A stretch of 24,120 nt of DNA from an uncultured Acetobacteraceae bacterium (lineage in GTDB: Bacteria > Pseudomonadota > Alphaproteobacteria > Acetobacterales > Acetobacteraceae). The translations under genes and the position numbers were made by a program. Under the pieces are notes generated by a model. It was not told where the DNA came from. It did no database searches and saw nothing but the letters and a program-made list of their open reading frames with translations. The DNA is taken from positions 1 to 24,120 of the forward strand of contig CALNAL010000446.1 in the NCBI GenBank assembly GCA_937874445.1, given 5' to 3'. Shown piece after piece: positions 14,586 through 22,387 of this stretch. Each line of letters begins with the position of its first letter. The stretch's first letter is position 1.

Positions 14586-15449
14586 TCACGCCCCGGTCCG
14601 GCGGGGCAGCAGGGTGAGCAGCCCGGAGCCGGCGATCAGCACCAGGCCGAGCAGCATCGGCCCGTCGGCCGTGTCGCCGAACAGAACGTAGCCGAACAGC
14701 AGCGCCCACAGGATCTGGCTGTACTGCGTCGGCCCCAGCCAGGCGGCGGGGGTGAGGCGCGTCGCCCGCATGGTCAGCACATTGCCCACCGCCGCCAGCA
14801 GGCCATAGCTCGCCAGCTTGGCCCACTGCGCCGGGGAGGGCGCCACCAGTTCCGGCAGGGCGAGCAGCCCGCATACCACGATCCCGCCCAGCAGGCAGGC
14901 GCCGAACAGGGCCAGGCTGTTCTCCCGTCCGCGGCCGGCCCGGAAGGCCATCACCTTGAGCGCCCCTGTAATCCCCGTGACCAGGGCGCCGAGATGGCCG
15001 ATGGACAGCTCCCGCAAGCCCGGCCGCAGCGCCACGAGCACGCCGAGAAGCCCGACGAGCACCGCCGCCCAGCGGGCCGGCCCGCTGCGCTCGCCCAGCA
15101 GCAGGCGCGCGAGAATGATGCTGTGCACCGGCAGGAGGAACATCAACGCCATGGCTTCCGCCATCGGCAGATGCGTGAAGGCGACCACGCTGCCGATCAC
15201 CGAGGCGGGAGAGATCAGGAAGCGCGCCAGCCACAGCCAGACGTTGCTGGTGGCGAAAATGTCGGTCCATGGCTCGCCCCGGCGGCGCACGAAGGGCAGC
15301 ACGGCCAGGCCGAACAGGGACCCGAAGAAGGCCGATTCGTAGGGCGGCAGTCCCCCCTGGATCAGCTTGACCGAGGCGTCGCTGAAAGAAAAAGCCAAGT
15401 AGGAGGCGAAGGAAATCAAAATTCCCCGCGCCGTGCGGTCCATGGGCAT
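14586..15449 (-). CDS. EamA/RhaT family drug-metabolite transporter (DMT) permease
   Basis: 287 residues with ten hydrophobic segments in two EamA repeats: the first runs through LISFASYLAFSFSDASVKLI and PMAEAMALMFLLPVHSIILA, the second through the GALVTGITGALKVMAF region and GPTQYSQILWALLFGYVLFG. These inner-membrane proteins usually export amino acids or metabolites; the substrate cannot be predicted. Starts at 15449 and 15443 are both possible, with no clear ribosome-binding site. It is convergent with the LysR gene and follows the LplT-like MFS gene on the same strand with a 48-bp gap, so co-transcription is possible. Confidence 0.88.
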   Translation of the reverse strand: MPMDRTARGILISFASYLAFSFSDASVKLIQGGLPPYESAFFGSLFGLAVLPFVRRRGEPWTDIFATSNVWLWLARFLISPASVIGSVVAFTHLPMAEAMALMFLLPVHSIILARLLLGERSGPARWAAVLVGLLGVLVALRPGLRELSIGHLGALVTGITGALKVMAFRAGRGRENSLALFGACLLGGIVVCGLLALPELVAPSPAQWAKLASYGLLAAVGNVLTMRATRLTPAAWLGPTQYSQILWALLFGYVLFGDTADGPMLLGLVLIAGSGLLTLLPRRTGA

Positions 15450-15497
15450 TGGGCGTGTTCCGTTATGGCACGGACTTTGCGCCGTTGCCGGGGCGGG

Positions 15498-16745
15498 TCA
15501 AGGCGGCGCGGCGCGGGGCAGACCTCGCAGCACCGGCAGAACCGCGAGATTGGCCGCCGCCCCCAGCCCCAGGATGGCCGGTGCCCCCGCGCCCACCGCG
15601 GCAAGGCCCATCGCCACCCCCGAGGCCGCCACCATGAAGGCCGCGTTGAGCACGTTGCCGGCGGCGATCATCCGCGCGCGCGTGCCGGCCACGGCGCGAT
15701 GCTGCACGAAGGCGTAGAGCGAGACCGAGAAGGCGCCTCCGCAGGCGGCCAGGGCGAAGAGGTCGGCCAGGACATGGGCCATCGGCCAGGTGGCATAGGC
15801 CGTGAAGGGGGCGGCGGCCGGCAGGGACCAGGCGAGGTCGGCGCAGAACAGCGACAGGCCCAGCCAGGCCGGCCGTACCAGGCCGAGGGTGATCCGCCCG
15901 TGCAGCAGCCGCGCGCAGCCCACCGAGCCCGTGCCCACGCCGGCGGCGAACACCGCCAGCAGCACGCTGATGGTGCCCGAATCCGCGCCCAGCACCTCCT
16001 TGGCGGCGACCGGCAGCTCGGCCAGCACCACCGCGCCGAGCGCCCAGAACCAGGAGATGCCGAGGGTGGCGCGCCAGATCGCCGCGTCGGCGCGGGCCAG
16101 GGCGACCAGCCGGGCAGTGCCGTGCCAGAGGCTCCATTCCACCGCGAGACCGGGGGCGACGGGAGGCGCGGGAGGAATCCGCCAGGCGGCAACCAGTCCC
16201 GCGACAGAGACCGCGACCCCCAGCCCCGCCACCAGCTCCGGCCCGAACGGCGCGCGCACCAGCGCCGCGCCGGCCACCGTGCCGGCCAGGATCGCGAGGA
16301 AGGTGGCGGCCTCGATCAGGCCGTTGCCGGCGAGAAGCTCCTGCGGGGCCAGATGCTCGGGGAGGATGCCGTATTTCAGCGGACCGAAGAACGTCGCCTG
16401 CACCCCCAGGCCGAACAGCACCGCCATCAGCAGGCCGATGCTGCCGGCGAGGAAGCCCGCGGCGCCGAGCAGCATCAGCGCGAGTTCCAGCCATTTGGTG
16501 AGACGGATCAGCCGCGCCTTGTCCGTGCGCTCGGCGAGGCTGCCGGCCAGCGCCGAGAACAGCACGTAGGGGAGGATGAACACCCCCAGCCCCGCCGCCA
16601 CCAGCACCGCCCCCCAGCGCGCCGAGGCGAACAGCGCCAGCACGGCCAGCGCGTTCTTGAAGAGATTGTCGTTGAAGGCACCCAGGGCCTGGGTGACGAA
16701 CAGCGGCAGAAAACGCCGGCTGCGCAGCAGGGCGGCACGCGCCAA
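15498..16745 (-). CDS. MFS transporter, LplT-like
   Basis: 415 residues, about 12 membrane segments. The N-terminal motif FVTQALGAFNDNLFKNAL and the later TFFGPLKYGILPEHLAPQEL are characteristic of the LplT lysophospholipid-flippase group of the major facilitator superfamily, which in many proteobacteria works with an acyltransferase to remodel membrane lipids. No acyltransferase domain or gene is adjacent here. The start is a TTG at 16745 with GGAGG five bases upstream (16751-16755) and no in-frame ATG in the first part of the protein, so the rare start codon is well supported. Confidence 0.82.
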   Translation of the reverse strand: MARAALLRSRRFLPLFVTQALGAFNDNLFKNALAVLALFASARWGAVLVAAGLGVFILPYVLFSALAGSLAERTDKARLIRLTKWLELALMLLGAAGFLAGSIGLLMAVLFGLGVQATFFGPLKYGILPEHLAPQELLAGNGLIEAATFLAILAGTVAGAALVRAPFGPELVAGLGVAVSVAGLVAAWRIPPAPPVAPGLAVEWSLWHGTARLVALARADAAIWRATLGISWFWALGAVVLAELPVAAKEVLGADSGTISVLLAVFAAGVGTGSVGCARLLHGRITLGLVRPAWLGLSLFCADLAWSLPAAAPFTAYATWPMAHVLADLFALAACGGAFSVSLYAFVQHRAVAGTRARMIAAGNVLNAAFMVAASGVAMGLAAVGAGAPAILGLGAAANLAVLPVLRGLPRAAPP

Positions 16746-16750
16746 GGGAA

Positions 16751-16755
16751 CCTCC
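16751..16755 (-). promoter_or_regulatory. Ribosome-binding site supporting a TTG start
   Basis: GGAGG on the minus strand, spaced 5 bases from TTG at 16745, fixes the start of the LplT-like gene at a non-ATG codon. Confidence 0.7.
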
Positions 16756-16810
16756 GTGGACTGGACGCTACGTCACGCGCGCTTTGAACCCGTTCTTCCG
16801 CTCAAGGAAG

Positions 16811-16955
16811 GGAAGGAAGGCTTCTTTTTGCCGTCCGGAAAAAGAAACAAAAAGGACTTCGTTCATTTAACTCCGCGTCTGACACAGCCGCGGAGCCTTA
16901 ACGAATAAAGCTTTCCTGGTTCTCCTTTCCCGAAAGGAGAACACCTTACCTTACC
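16811..16955 (+). repeat. Dispersed palindromic repeat, copy 2
   Basis: Lies between the LplT-like gene start and the tcuB end. The left end is GGAAGGAAGGCTTC-like. Stem C is TTCTTTTT/AAAAAGAA with a changed loop region. Stem B is CTCCGCG/CGCGGAG around TCTGACACAGC. The block TTAACGAATAAAGCTTTCC is followed by stem A (16919-16928 with 16933-16942, loop CCCG). The right end ACACCTTACCTTACC overlaps the last codon and stop of tcuB. Confidence 0.9.
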
Positions 16956-18060
16956 TGCCCTTGCCAGCCCGCGCCTCGAGGGCGTTGCGCCACAGCGCGG
17001 CGGCCCGGTAGAGGCCGTGTGCCAGGCGCGAATACGGTGCCAGCGCGAACAGCGCGAGCACGCAGCCGAGGTGGATCGCCAGCATCGTCCCCATGGCCGA
17101 GGTGGCGCGCAGGGCCAGCAGCAGCAGGCCGCTCGCGGCGGCGGCGGCGAGCAGGCCGAGCATGGCGAGGTCGGGCGCCAGTTGGCCGGGGGCGGAGGGG
17201 GCCGGGTCGGCGGCCAGATGCAGCCACAGCATGCCGCCCGCGCCGATCAGCATCGCGGCCCCGCTTGCCGTGCCCGCCAGCACCGGAGCGGAGAAAAAGG
17301 GATAGGGCGTGGGGTGGCCGAGCAGCGACTCGATCCAGGCCAGGGTCGTCGCCAGGATGCCGAGCAGGAAGCCGTAGAACAGGAAATGGTGCAGCCGCCG
17401 GCGGGTGGTGGAGAACGCCTCGTCGATGTCGTTGCAGCCATGACCGCCGCCGCCGAGGTTGCGCAGGGTGAGCACGTCGCCCAGGGCGGCCAGCGCCGCG
17501 CCGGTCGCGCGGAGCGGCGTATGCAGTGCCGTGCCGCAGCCGCGCCAGAAATCGACGAGGCCGAGGCCGATCGCCACCAGCGCAGCCACGGCCACCAGCC
17601 CGACCGGCCAGGCCAGCAGGGCATGGGGGATGACCTCGTAGTAGCTGCCCGGCCGCACCGGGTGGACGCCGAACAGCGCCTCCGGTCCGGCGAACAGCGC
17701 CGTCAGCAGGAAGACCACGGCAATCGCCCCGGCCAGGCCCAGCGCCGCCGCCAGGCCGTTGCGGGCGAACAGGCGGCGCAGCGCGGGCGGACGGGCGCGC
17801 TCGGCCACCCCTTCCAGGCGCAGCTCGGCGAACACGCGCGGCAGGGTCAGGTTGAAGGGATGCGGCGGGGCATACTGGCAGGCGAAGTAGCAGCCGCGGC
17901 AGTTGTGGCAGAGGTGGGCGAGGTATTCGAGCTCGCCGTCGGAGAAGGCGCGGCGGCGTTCCATGGCGGGGAACACCGCGCAGAAGCCCTCGCAATAGCG
18001 GCAGGCGTTGCAGATTTCCAGCGAGCGGCGGGCTTCCGCCAGCGTTTCAGCCGAGGGCAT
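16951..18060 (-). CDS. tcuB: Tricarballylate/citrate utilisation protein TcuB (iron-sulfur membrane electron-transfer protein)
   Basis: 369 residues. Two N-terminal 4Fe-4S motifs are visible: C17, C20, C23, C27 (CNACRYCEGFC) and C51, C54, C57, C61 (CHNCRGCYFAC). Several hydrophobic membrane helices follow from about residue 105, with conserved histidines (HALLAW, HHFLFYGFLLG). TcuB reoxidises the FADH2 of TcuA and passes electrons to the membrane quinone pool. The ATG at 18060 lies inside tcuA (14-base overlap), indicating translational coupling. The TAA stop (16951-16953) lies within the right end of repeat copy 2, and the last residues GKGR read through GCAAGG-like units, so the repeat insertion may have redefined the C-terminus. 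Confidence 0.92.
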   Translation of the reverse strand: MPSAETLAEARRSLEICNACRYCEGFCAVFPAMERRRAFSDGELEYLAHLCHNCRGCYFACQYAPPHPFNLTLPRVFAELRLEGVAERARPPALRRLFARNGLAAALGLAGAIAVVFLLTALFAGPEALFGVHPVRPGSYYEVIPHALLAWPVGLVAVAALVAIGLGLVDFWRGCGTALHTPLRATGAALAALGDVLTLRNLGGGGHGCNDIDEAFSTTRRRLHHFLFYGFLLGILATTLAWIESLLGHPTPYPFFSAPVLAGTASGAAMLIGAGGMLWLHLAADPAPSAPGQLAPDLAMLGLLAAAAASGLLLLALRATSAMGTMLAIHLGCVLALFALAPYSRLAHGLYRAAALWRNALEARAGKGR

Positions 18061-19444
18061 GGCGAGCGGCCTCCCTGCCGGCGATGCGACCGAAGGTCGT
18101 GCCGATGGTCATGCCGAATCCGGCGAGATAGCCGCGTCCGAGGATGCTGCCGGCCATGATCTCGCCGGCGGCGAAGAGGTTGCGGCAGGGGGTGCCGCTC
18201 TCCATGTGGACGCGGGCGTCGGCATCCACCTGCACGCCGAGATAGGTGAAGGTGATGCCGGGGCGCAGCGGATAGGCGAAGAAGGGCGGCGTATCGAGCG
18301 GGCGGGCCCAGTGGGTCTTGGGCGGGTCCAGCCCCTCGGTGCGGCAGCCGTCGAGCTTCGTGCCGTCGAAGGCACCGGGGCGCACCGCGGCGTTGAAGGC
18401 GGCGACCGTGGAGTCCACCGCATCGGGCGCCAGGCCCAGCTGCGCGGCGAGCGCCCCGAGGGTCGGCGCGGTGAGGGCGGGAAACACCGAGGGCATGAAC
18501 AGGCTGGTCGCCTTGGAATCGATCAGGCACCAGGCGATCTGGCCGGGCTGCTGGGCCACCAGGCGGCCCCAGATGGCGTAGCGCTTGGGCCAGACGTCCT
18601 CGCCCTCGTCGTAGAAGCGCCGGCCCTCGCGGTTGACCACCACGCCGAAGGGCACGCAGTCGAGGCGGGTGCAGATGCCGCCGTCGAAGGCGGGGGCGCG
18701 GGCGTCGATGGCCACGGCATGGCATTGGGTGGGGTCGCCCACCGCGGCCACGCCCTGGTCCAGCAGGTCGCGCAGCACGCGGCCCCGGTTGTAGGGGGTG
18801 CCGCGGATGCGGAAGTTCTGCGCCGCCTCGCCCCAGTATTCGCCGAGCCAGGCGAGGTTGGACTGGAAGCCGCCGCTCGCCACCACCACCGCCTTGCCGC
18901 GCGCCGTGGCGGGAAAGCCCCGGCTGGTCAGGGTCACCTCGCCGACCTCTTCTTCGCGCAGGGCGAGATGGGTGGCCTCGGTGTCGTAGAGAATGTCCAC
19001 GCCGAGCCGGGCGGCGGTGCGGTAGTAGGCGTTGACCAGCGCCTTGCCGCCGCCGAGGAAAAAGGCGTTGGTGCGCCCCAGGCTCAGCGTGCCCGCCAGC
19101 GACGGCTGGAAGACCACGCCGTGCGCCCCGGCCCAGGCCTGCGCCGGCCCCGAGGCGCGGATGGTCATGCGGGCCAGCGACTCGTCGGTCTGGCCGGCCG
19201 TGACGCGCTTGAGGTCGTCCCAGTATTCGGCCTCGGGATAGGCCTCGGTGAGCACGCCGGCGGGCGCATCGTGCTGGACGCGCAGGTTGCGCGTGTGGCG
19301 CGAGTTGCCGCCACGGAAGGCGCGCGGCGCGGCCTCCAGCAGCAGCACGCTGGCGCCGGCTTCGCGGGCGGTGATGGCCGCGCAGAGCGCTGCATTCCCG
19401 CCCCCCACGACGAGCACGTCGTAGAGCTTCGAGAGATCCACCAT
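18047..19444 (-). CDS. tcuA: FAD-dependent tricarballylate dehydrogenase TcuA
   Basis: 465 residues of the FAD-binding fumarate-reductase/succinate-dehydrogenase flavoprotein group. The N-terminal dinucleotide-binding motif is VLVVGGGNAALCAAITA (10-26), followed by LLLEAAPRAFRGGNSRHTRN. The C-terminal FAD segment is NLFAAGEIMAGSILGRGYLA. TcuA oxidises tricarballylate to cis-aconitate, which enters the TCA cycle, and works with TcuB; in some bacteria the pair is linked to citrate use. No tcuC transporter or tcuR regulator lies beside it. It starts 49 bp after hemA on the same strand and overlaps tcuB, so hemA-tcuA-tcuB may be one transcript. Confidence 0.92.
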   Translation of the reverse strand: MVDLSKLYDVLVVGGGNAALCAAITAREAGASVLLLEAAPRAFRGGNSRHTRNLRVQHDAPAGVLTEAYPEAEYWDDLKRVTAGQTDESLARMTIRASGPAQAWAGAHGVVFQPSLAGTLSLGRTNAFFLGGGKALVNAYYRTAARLGVDILYDTEATHLALREEEVGEVTLTSRGFPATARGKAVVVASGGFQSNLAWLGEYWGEAAQNFRIRGTPYNRGRVLRDLLDQGVAAVGDPTQCHAVAIDARAPAFDGGICTRLDCVPFGVVVNREGRRFYDEGEDVWPKRYAIWGRLVAQQPGQIAWCLIDSKATSLFMPSVFPALTAPTLGALAAQLGLAPDAVDSTVAAFNAAVRPGAFDGTKLDGCRTEGLDPPKTHWARPLDTPPFFAYPLRPGITFTYLGVQVDADARVHMESGTPCRNLFAAGEIMAGSILGRGYLAGFGMTIGTTFGRIAGREAARHALG

Positions 19445-19493
19445 GACGTTACGTTATGGCTCCGATGCCGCGCGCCGGGCAAGGTATTCCCGG

Positions 19494-20720
19494 TCAGGCC
19501 GCCCGCCGCAGCCCCAACTCGTCCCACACCGAGGAGAGCGCCTGCACGAGCCCGGCGATGTCGGCCTCGCTGTGCCGTGGGCCGGGCGTGAAGCGCAGCC
19601 GCTCGGTGCCGCGCGCCACGGTGGGGTAGTTGATCGGCTGCACGTACATGCCGTGCTCCTCCAGCAGGCGGTCGCTGATCGCCTTGCAGCGCGCGGCGTC
19701 GCCCACCATCACCGGCACGATGTGGCTGGGGTTGCGCAGATGGGGGAGGCCCGCCGCGTCCAGCAGCCGGCGCAGCAGGGCGACGCGGGCGCGCTGGGTC
19801 TCGCGCTCGACGTTGCTGGTCTTGAGGTGGCGGATGGCGGCGATGGCCCCGGCCGCGAGCACCGGCGGCAGGGCGGTGGTGAAGATGAACCCCGAGGCGA
19901 AGCTGCGCACGAAGTCGCACAAGGCCGCCGAGCCGGCGATATAGCCCCCCATGACGCCGAACGCCTTGGCGAGCGTGCCCTCGATCACGCCGAGCCGGCG
20001 GGCCTGTCCGTCGCGCTCGGAGATGCCGCCGCCGCGCGGACCGTACATCCCCACCGCGTGCACCTCGTCGAGATACGTCAGGGCCCCGTAGCGTTCCGCC
20101 ACGTCGCAGATCTCGGCGATGGGGGCGATGTCGCCGTCCATGGAATAGACCGATTCGAAAACCACCAGCCGGGGCCGCTCCGGGGCGATCGCCGCCAGGA
20201 TGCGCGCGAGATCGGCGGGGTCGTTATGGCGGAAAATGTGCTTTTCCGCCCGGCTGTGGCGCACGCCCTCGATCATCGAGGCATGGATCAGCTGGTCGCA
20301 GACCACCACGCAGCCCGGCAGCCGGGCCGCCAGCGTGGAAAGTGTCGCCCAGTTGGACATGTAGCCGGAATTGAACAGCAGGGCCGCCTCGGTGCCGTGC
20401 AGGTCGGCCAGCTCGTGCTCCAGGGCCACGTGCAGGTGGCTGGTGCCGGAGATGTTGCGTGTGCCGCCGGCCCCGGCTCCGCAGCGTTCGAGGGCCGAGC
20501 GCATCGCGGCGATGACGGCCGGATGCTGGCCCATGCCGAGGTAGTCGTTGGAGCACCAGACCATCGCCGGCGACAGCGCGTCGCCATGGTGGCGCAAGAC
20601 GTGGTGGCGCAAGACATGGGGAAACCGCCCGGCCTCGCGTTCCAGCTCGATGAACTCGCGATAGCGCCCTTCCCGGCGCAGGGCATCGAGCTGCTCGGTG
20701 AAGCTGGCGTCGTAATCCAT
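19494..20720 (-). CDS. hemA: 5-aminolevulinate synthase
   Basis: 408 residues, a fold-type I PLP enzyme condensing glycine and succinyl-CoA to 5-aminolevulinate, the first step of alphaproteobacterial heme synthesis. Visible motifs are VWCSNDYLGMGQHP, GAGAGGTRNISGT, the PLP Asp region LTYLDEVHAVGMYGPRGGG and PLP lysine K252 (EGTLAKAFGVMGG). INYPTVARGTERLRFTPGP is a strong ALAS signature. ATG at 20720 gives MDYDASFTEQLDALRREGRY, matching known N-termini. A 15-bp in-frame tandem duplication (20586-20615) produces HVLRHHVLRHH at residues 35-45. Upstream on the minus strand a CATAAT -10-like box lies shortly before the start. Confidence 0.96.
   Translation of the reverse strand: MDYDASFTEQLDALRREGRYREFIELEREAGRFPHVLRHHVLRHHGDALSPAMVWCSNDYLGMGQHPAVIAAMRSALERCGAGAGGTRNISGTSHLHVALEHELADLHGTEAALLFNSGYMSNWATLSTLAARLPGCVVVCDQLIHASMIEGVRHSRAEKHIFRHNDPADLARILAAIAPERPRLVVFESVYSMDGDIAPIAEICDVAERYGALTYLDEVHAVGMYGPRGGGISERDGQARRLGVIEGTLAKAFGVMGGYIAGSAALCDFVRSFASGFIFTTALPPVLAAGAIAAIRHLKTSNVERETQRARVALLRRLLDAAGLPHLRNPSHIVPVMVGDAARCKAISDRLLEEHGMYVQPINYPTVARGTERLRFTPGPRHSEADIAGLVQALSSVWDELGLRRAA
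20586..20615 (-). repeat. 15-bp in-frame tandem duplication inside hemA
   Basis: Units 20586-20600 and 20601-20615 differ at a single base and encode VLRHH twice, in the variable segment before the conserved WCSNDYLGMG block. It is probably tolerated because this loop differs in length among ALAS proteins. Confidence 0.85.
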
Positions 20721-20903
20721 CCCAACTCTATCCCCTGGAATTATGGATGGACACACTAGAAGCGAAGATCGTGCCCCGAACAGGAATGCCGGGCTTTTGT
20801 TTCCCAAATTTCATGATCCGGCAAGCAGGGACGGGCCCCACGACGCGCCTCGATCCGAACGAACCGCCTCCATGCTTTTTCCGTGCTTGTTCGAAACGCA
20901 ATA

Positions 20904-21036
20904 TTTCTTTTCGCTTTCCGAAAAAGAAGCAAAAAAGACCCTTGTTCATTTTGTTCCGCACCCGCCCCAGGCGCGGAGCCTTAACGAATAAAGCTTTCCT
21001 GGTTCTCCTTTCCCGAAAGGAGAACACCTTCCTTGC
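20904..21036 (+). repeat. Dispersed palindromic repeat, copy 3
   Basis: Stem C is TTCTTTTCG/CGAAAAAGAA with loop CTTTC: different bases from copies 1 and 4, but still paired apart from one extra A. Stem B is the weakest (TTCCGC with GCGGAG). The TTAACGAATAAAGCTTTCC block and stem A (21002-21011 with 21016-21025, loop CCCG) are fully conserved. The right end CCTTCCTTGC runs into the hexamer array. It is the only copy placed between two divergent gene starts. Confidence 0.88.
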
Positions 21037-21066
21037 CCTTGCCCTTGCCCTTGCCCTTGCCCTTGC
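21031..21066 (+). repeat. Hexanucleotide tandem array (CCTTGC)6
   Basis: Six exact consecutive CCTTGC units followed by a partial unit. The first unit is the right terminus of repeat copy 3; copy 4 shows a single CCTTGC at the same place. The array therefore looks like an expansion of the repeat's own end. It lies about 130 bp upstream of serC, where length change could alter promoter spacing or leader sequence. Confidence 0.92.
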
Positions 21067-21153
21067 CTTGCCCTCTCGCCAAACCGTGAGCCCCCTCCGC
21101 GCAGGAGGCGCTTGCGCGGGCCGGGAGCGCCGGGCTACACAGGCGACGGGCCA

Positions 21154-21194
21154 CGCCCCCCCACCGGGGCGCTTCTCTTCTGGAAGGGAGAGCG
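21154..21194 (+). promoter_or_regulatory. Structured leader occluding the serC ribosome-binding site (serC-motif-like)
   Basis: Two overlapping hairpins. The first pairs CGCCCC (21154-21159) with GGGGCG (21166-21171). The second pairs CGCTTCTC region (21170-21179) with the GGGAGAGCG region (21186-21194), one bulged T and wobble pairs, burying the Shine-Dalgarno sequence GGGAGA (21187-21192). The stems share bases 21170-21171, so they compete. Rfam describes a 'serC' leader in alphaproteobacteria upstream of serC-serA whose last stem overlaps the ribosome-binding site; this may be a member. The fold is my manual reading. Confidence 0.4.
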
Positions 21195-21197
21195 ATC

Positions 21198-22373
21198 ATG
21201 GCGATCGCCATCGCAATGCCGGACAAGCGTCCGGCGAACCCCTGTTTTTCCTCTGGACCTTGCGCGAAGCGTCCCGGCTGGACGCTCGAGGCGCTGGCAG
21301 GTGCCCTCGTCGGGCGCAGCCATCGCGCCCGCGACCCCAAGGCACGCATCGCCGAAGTGAGCGAGCGTTCCCGCAAGATCCTCGGCATCCCCGGCGACTG
21401 GCGCGTGGGCATCGTCCCCGCCTCCGACACGGGCGCGGTGGAGATGGCGCTGTTCTCCCTGCTCGGCGCGCGGCCGGTGGATGTGCTGGCCTTCGAGAAC
21501 TTCTCCAAGACCTGGGCCACCGACATCGTCAAGCAGCTCAAGCTGAAGGACGCCCGCGTGCTCGAGGCGCCCTACGGCCGGCTGCCCGACCTCAAGGCCG
21601 TCGATTTCGCCCATGACGTGGTGCTCGCCTGGAACGGCACCACCTCGGGCGTACGCATGCCCGGCGGCGACTGGATCCCCGCCGAGCACGAGGGTCTGGT
21701 GATCGTCGATGCCACCTCCGCCGCCTATGCGATGGAGGTGCCGTGGGACAAGATCGATGTCGCCACCTGGTCGTGGCAGAAGGTGCTCGGCGGCGAGGCC
21801 GCGCACGGCATGCTCGCGCTCTCGCCGCGCGCCGTCGCCCGGCTGGAGAACTACACCCCGTCCTGGCCGCTGCCGAAGATCTTCCGCCTGACCAAGGGCG
21901 GCAAGCTCAACGAGGCGATCTTCCGCGGCGACACCATCAACACCGTCTCGCTGCTTTCCGTCGAGGACGCGCTCGACGGGCTGCGCTGGGCCGAGGGCAT
22001 CGGCGGGCTGCCGGCCCTGCTCAAGCGCTGCCGCACCTCGCTCGGGCATATCGCGGCCTGGGTGGAAAAGACCCCCTGGGTGGAGTTCCTCGCCGAGGTT
22101 CCGGCCACCCGCTCGACCTCCTCGGTGTGCCTCAAGATCACCGCGCCGTGGTTCCTCGCGCTGCCCGCCGAGGAGCGCACCGCTGCGGTGAAGAAAATCG
22201 CCGGGCTGCTCGACAAGCAGGGCGTGGCCTACGACATCGCCGGCCATCGCGATGCCCCCGCGGGCCTGCGCATCTGGTGCGGCGCCACCGTCGAGCCCGA
22301 TGACGTGGCCGCCCTGCTGCCCTGGATCGACTGGGCCGAAGCCCAGATCGCCGCGACCTACGCGGCCGCCTGA
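21198..22373 (+). CDS. serC: Phosphoserine aminotransferase (alphaproteobacterial type)
   Basis: 391 residues, a fold-type IV-like/aminotransferase class V PLP enzyme that transaminates 3-phosphohydroxypyruvate with glutamate to give 3-phosphoserine, step two of serine synthesis (and an analogous step in de novo pyridoxal phosphate synthesis in some bacteria). The N-terminal PANPCFSSGPCAKRPGW and PLP lysine K195 in TWSWQKVLGGEAAHG identify the long alphaproteobacterial SerC subfamily, which is more divergent from E. coli SerC. ATG at 21198 has GGGAGAG about 5-6 bases upstream, partly hidden in a leader hairpin. serA follows after 14 bases, forming an operon. Confidence 0.95.
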   Translation: MAIAIAMPDKRPANPCFSSGPCAKRPGWTLEALAGALVGRSHRARDPKARIAEVSERSRKILGIPGDWRVGIVPASDTGAVEMALFSLLGARPVDVLAFENFSKTWATDIVKQLKLKDARVLEAPYGRLPDLKAVDFAHDVVLAWNGTTSGVRMPGGDWIPAEHEGLVIVDATSAAYAMEVPWDKIDVATWSWQKVLGGEAAHGMLALSPRAVARLENYTPSWPLPKIFRLTKGGKLNEAIFRGDTINTVSLLSVEDALDGLRWAEGIGGLPALLKRCRTSLGHIAAWVEKTPWVEFLAEVPATRSTSSVCLKITAPWFLALPAEERTAAVKKIAGLLDKQGVAYDIAGHRDAPAGLRIWCGATVEPDDVAALLPWIDWAEAQIAATYAAA

Positions 22374-22387
22374 GGGGAGAATCCGAC

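Larger units (their letters stand above)
20721..21197. other. Divergent hemA / serC intergenic region
   Basis: A 477-base stretch with no credible gene. In order it holds: the hemA promoter region (CATAAT on the minus strand near 20740 and an otherwise weak core), unassigned sequence to about 20900, repeat copy 3 (20904-21036), a CCTTGC tandem array (21031-21066), a small CCTCC-GCGCA-GGAGG hairpin (21094-21108), and the structured serC leader with the ribosome-binding site. Promoters for both genes must lie here, but none is strong enough to call. Confidence 0.7.

Noticed and set aside
16811..16955. Repeat copies as plain intrinsic terminators.
   Set aside because: Stems A and C have no U-tract after them in either direction, and copy 3 lies between two gene starts. 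Termination may be a side effect but does not explain the conserved element.
21031..21066. Possible CRISPR array.
   Set aside because: Six-base units with no spacers are a microsatellite, not a CRISPR array.
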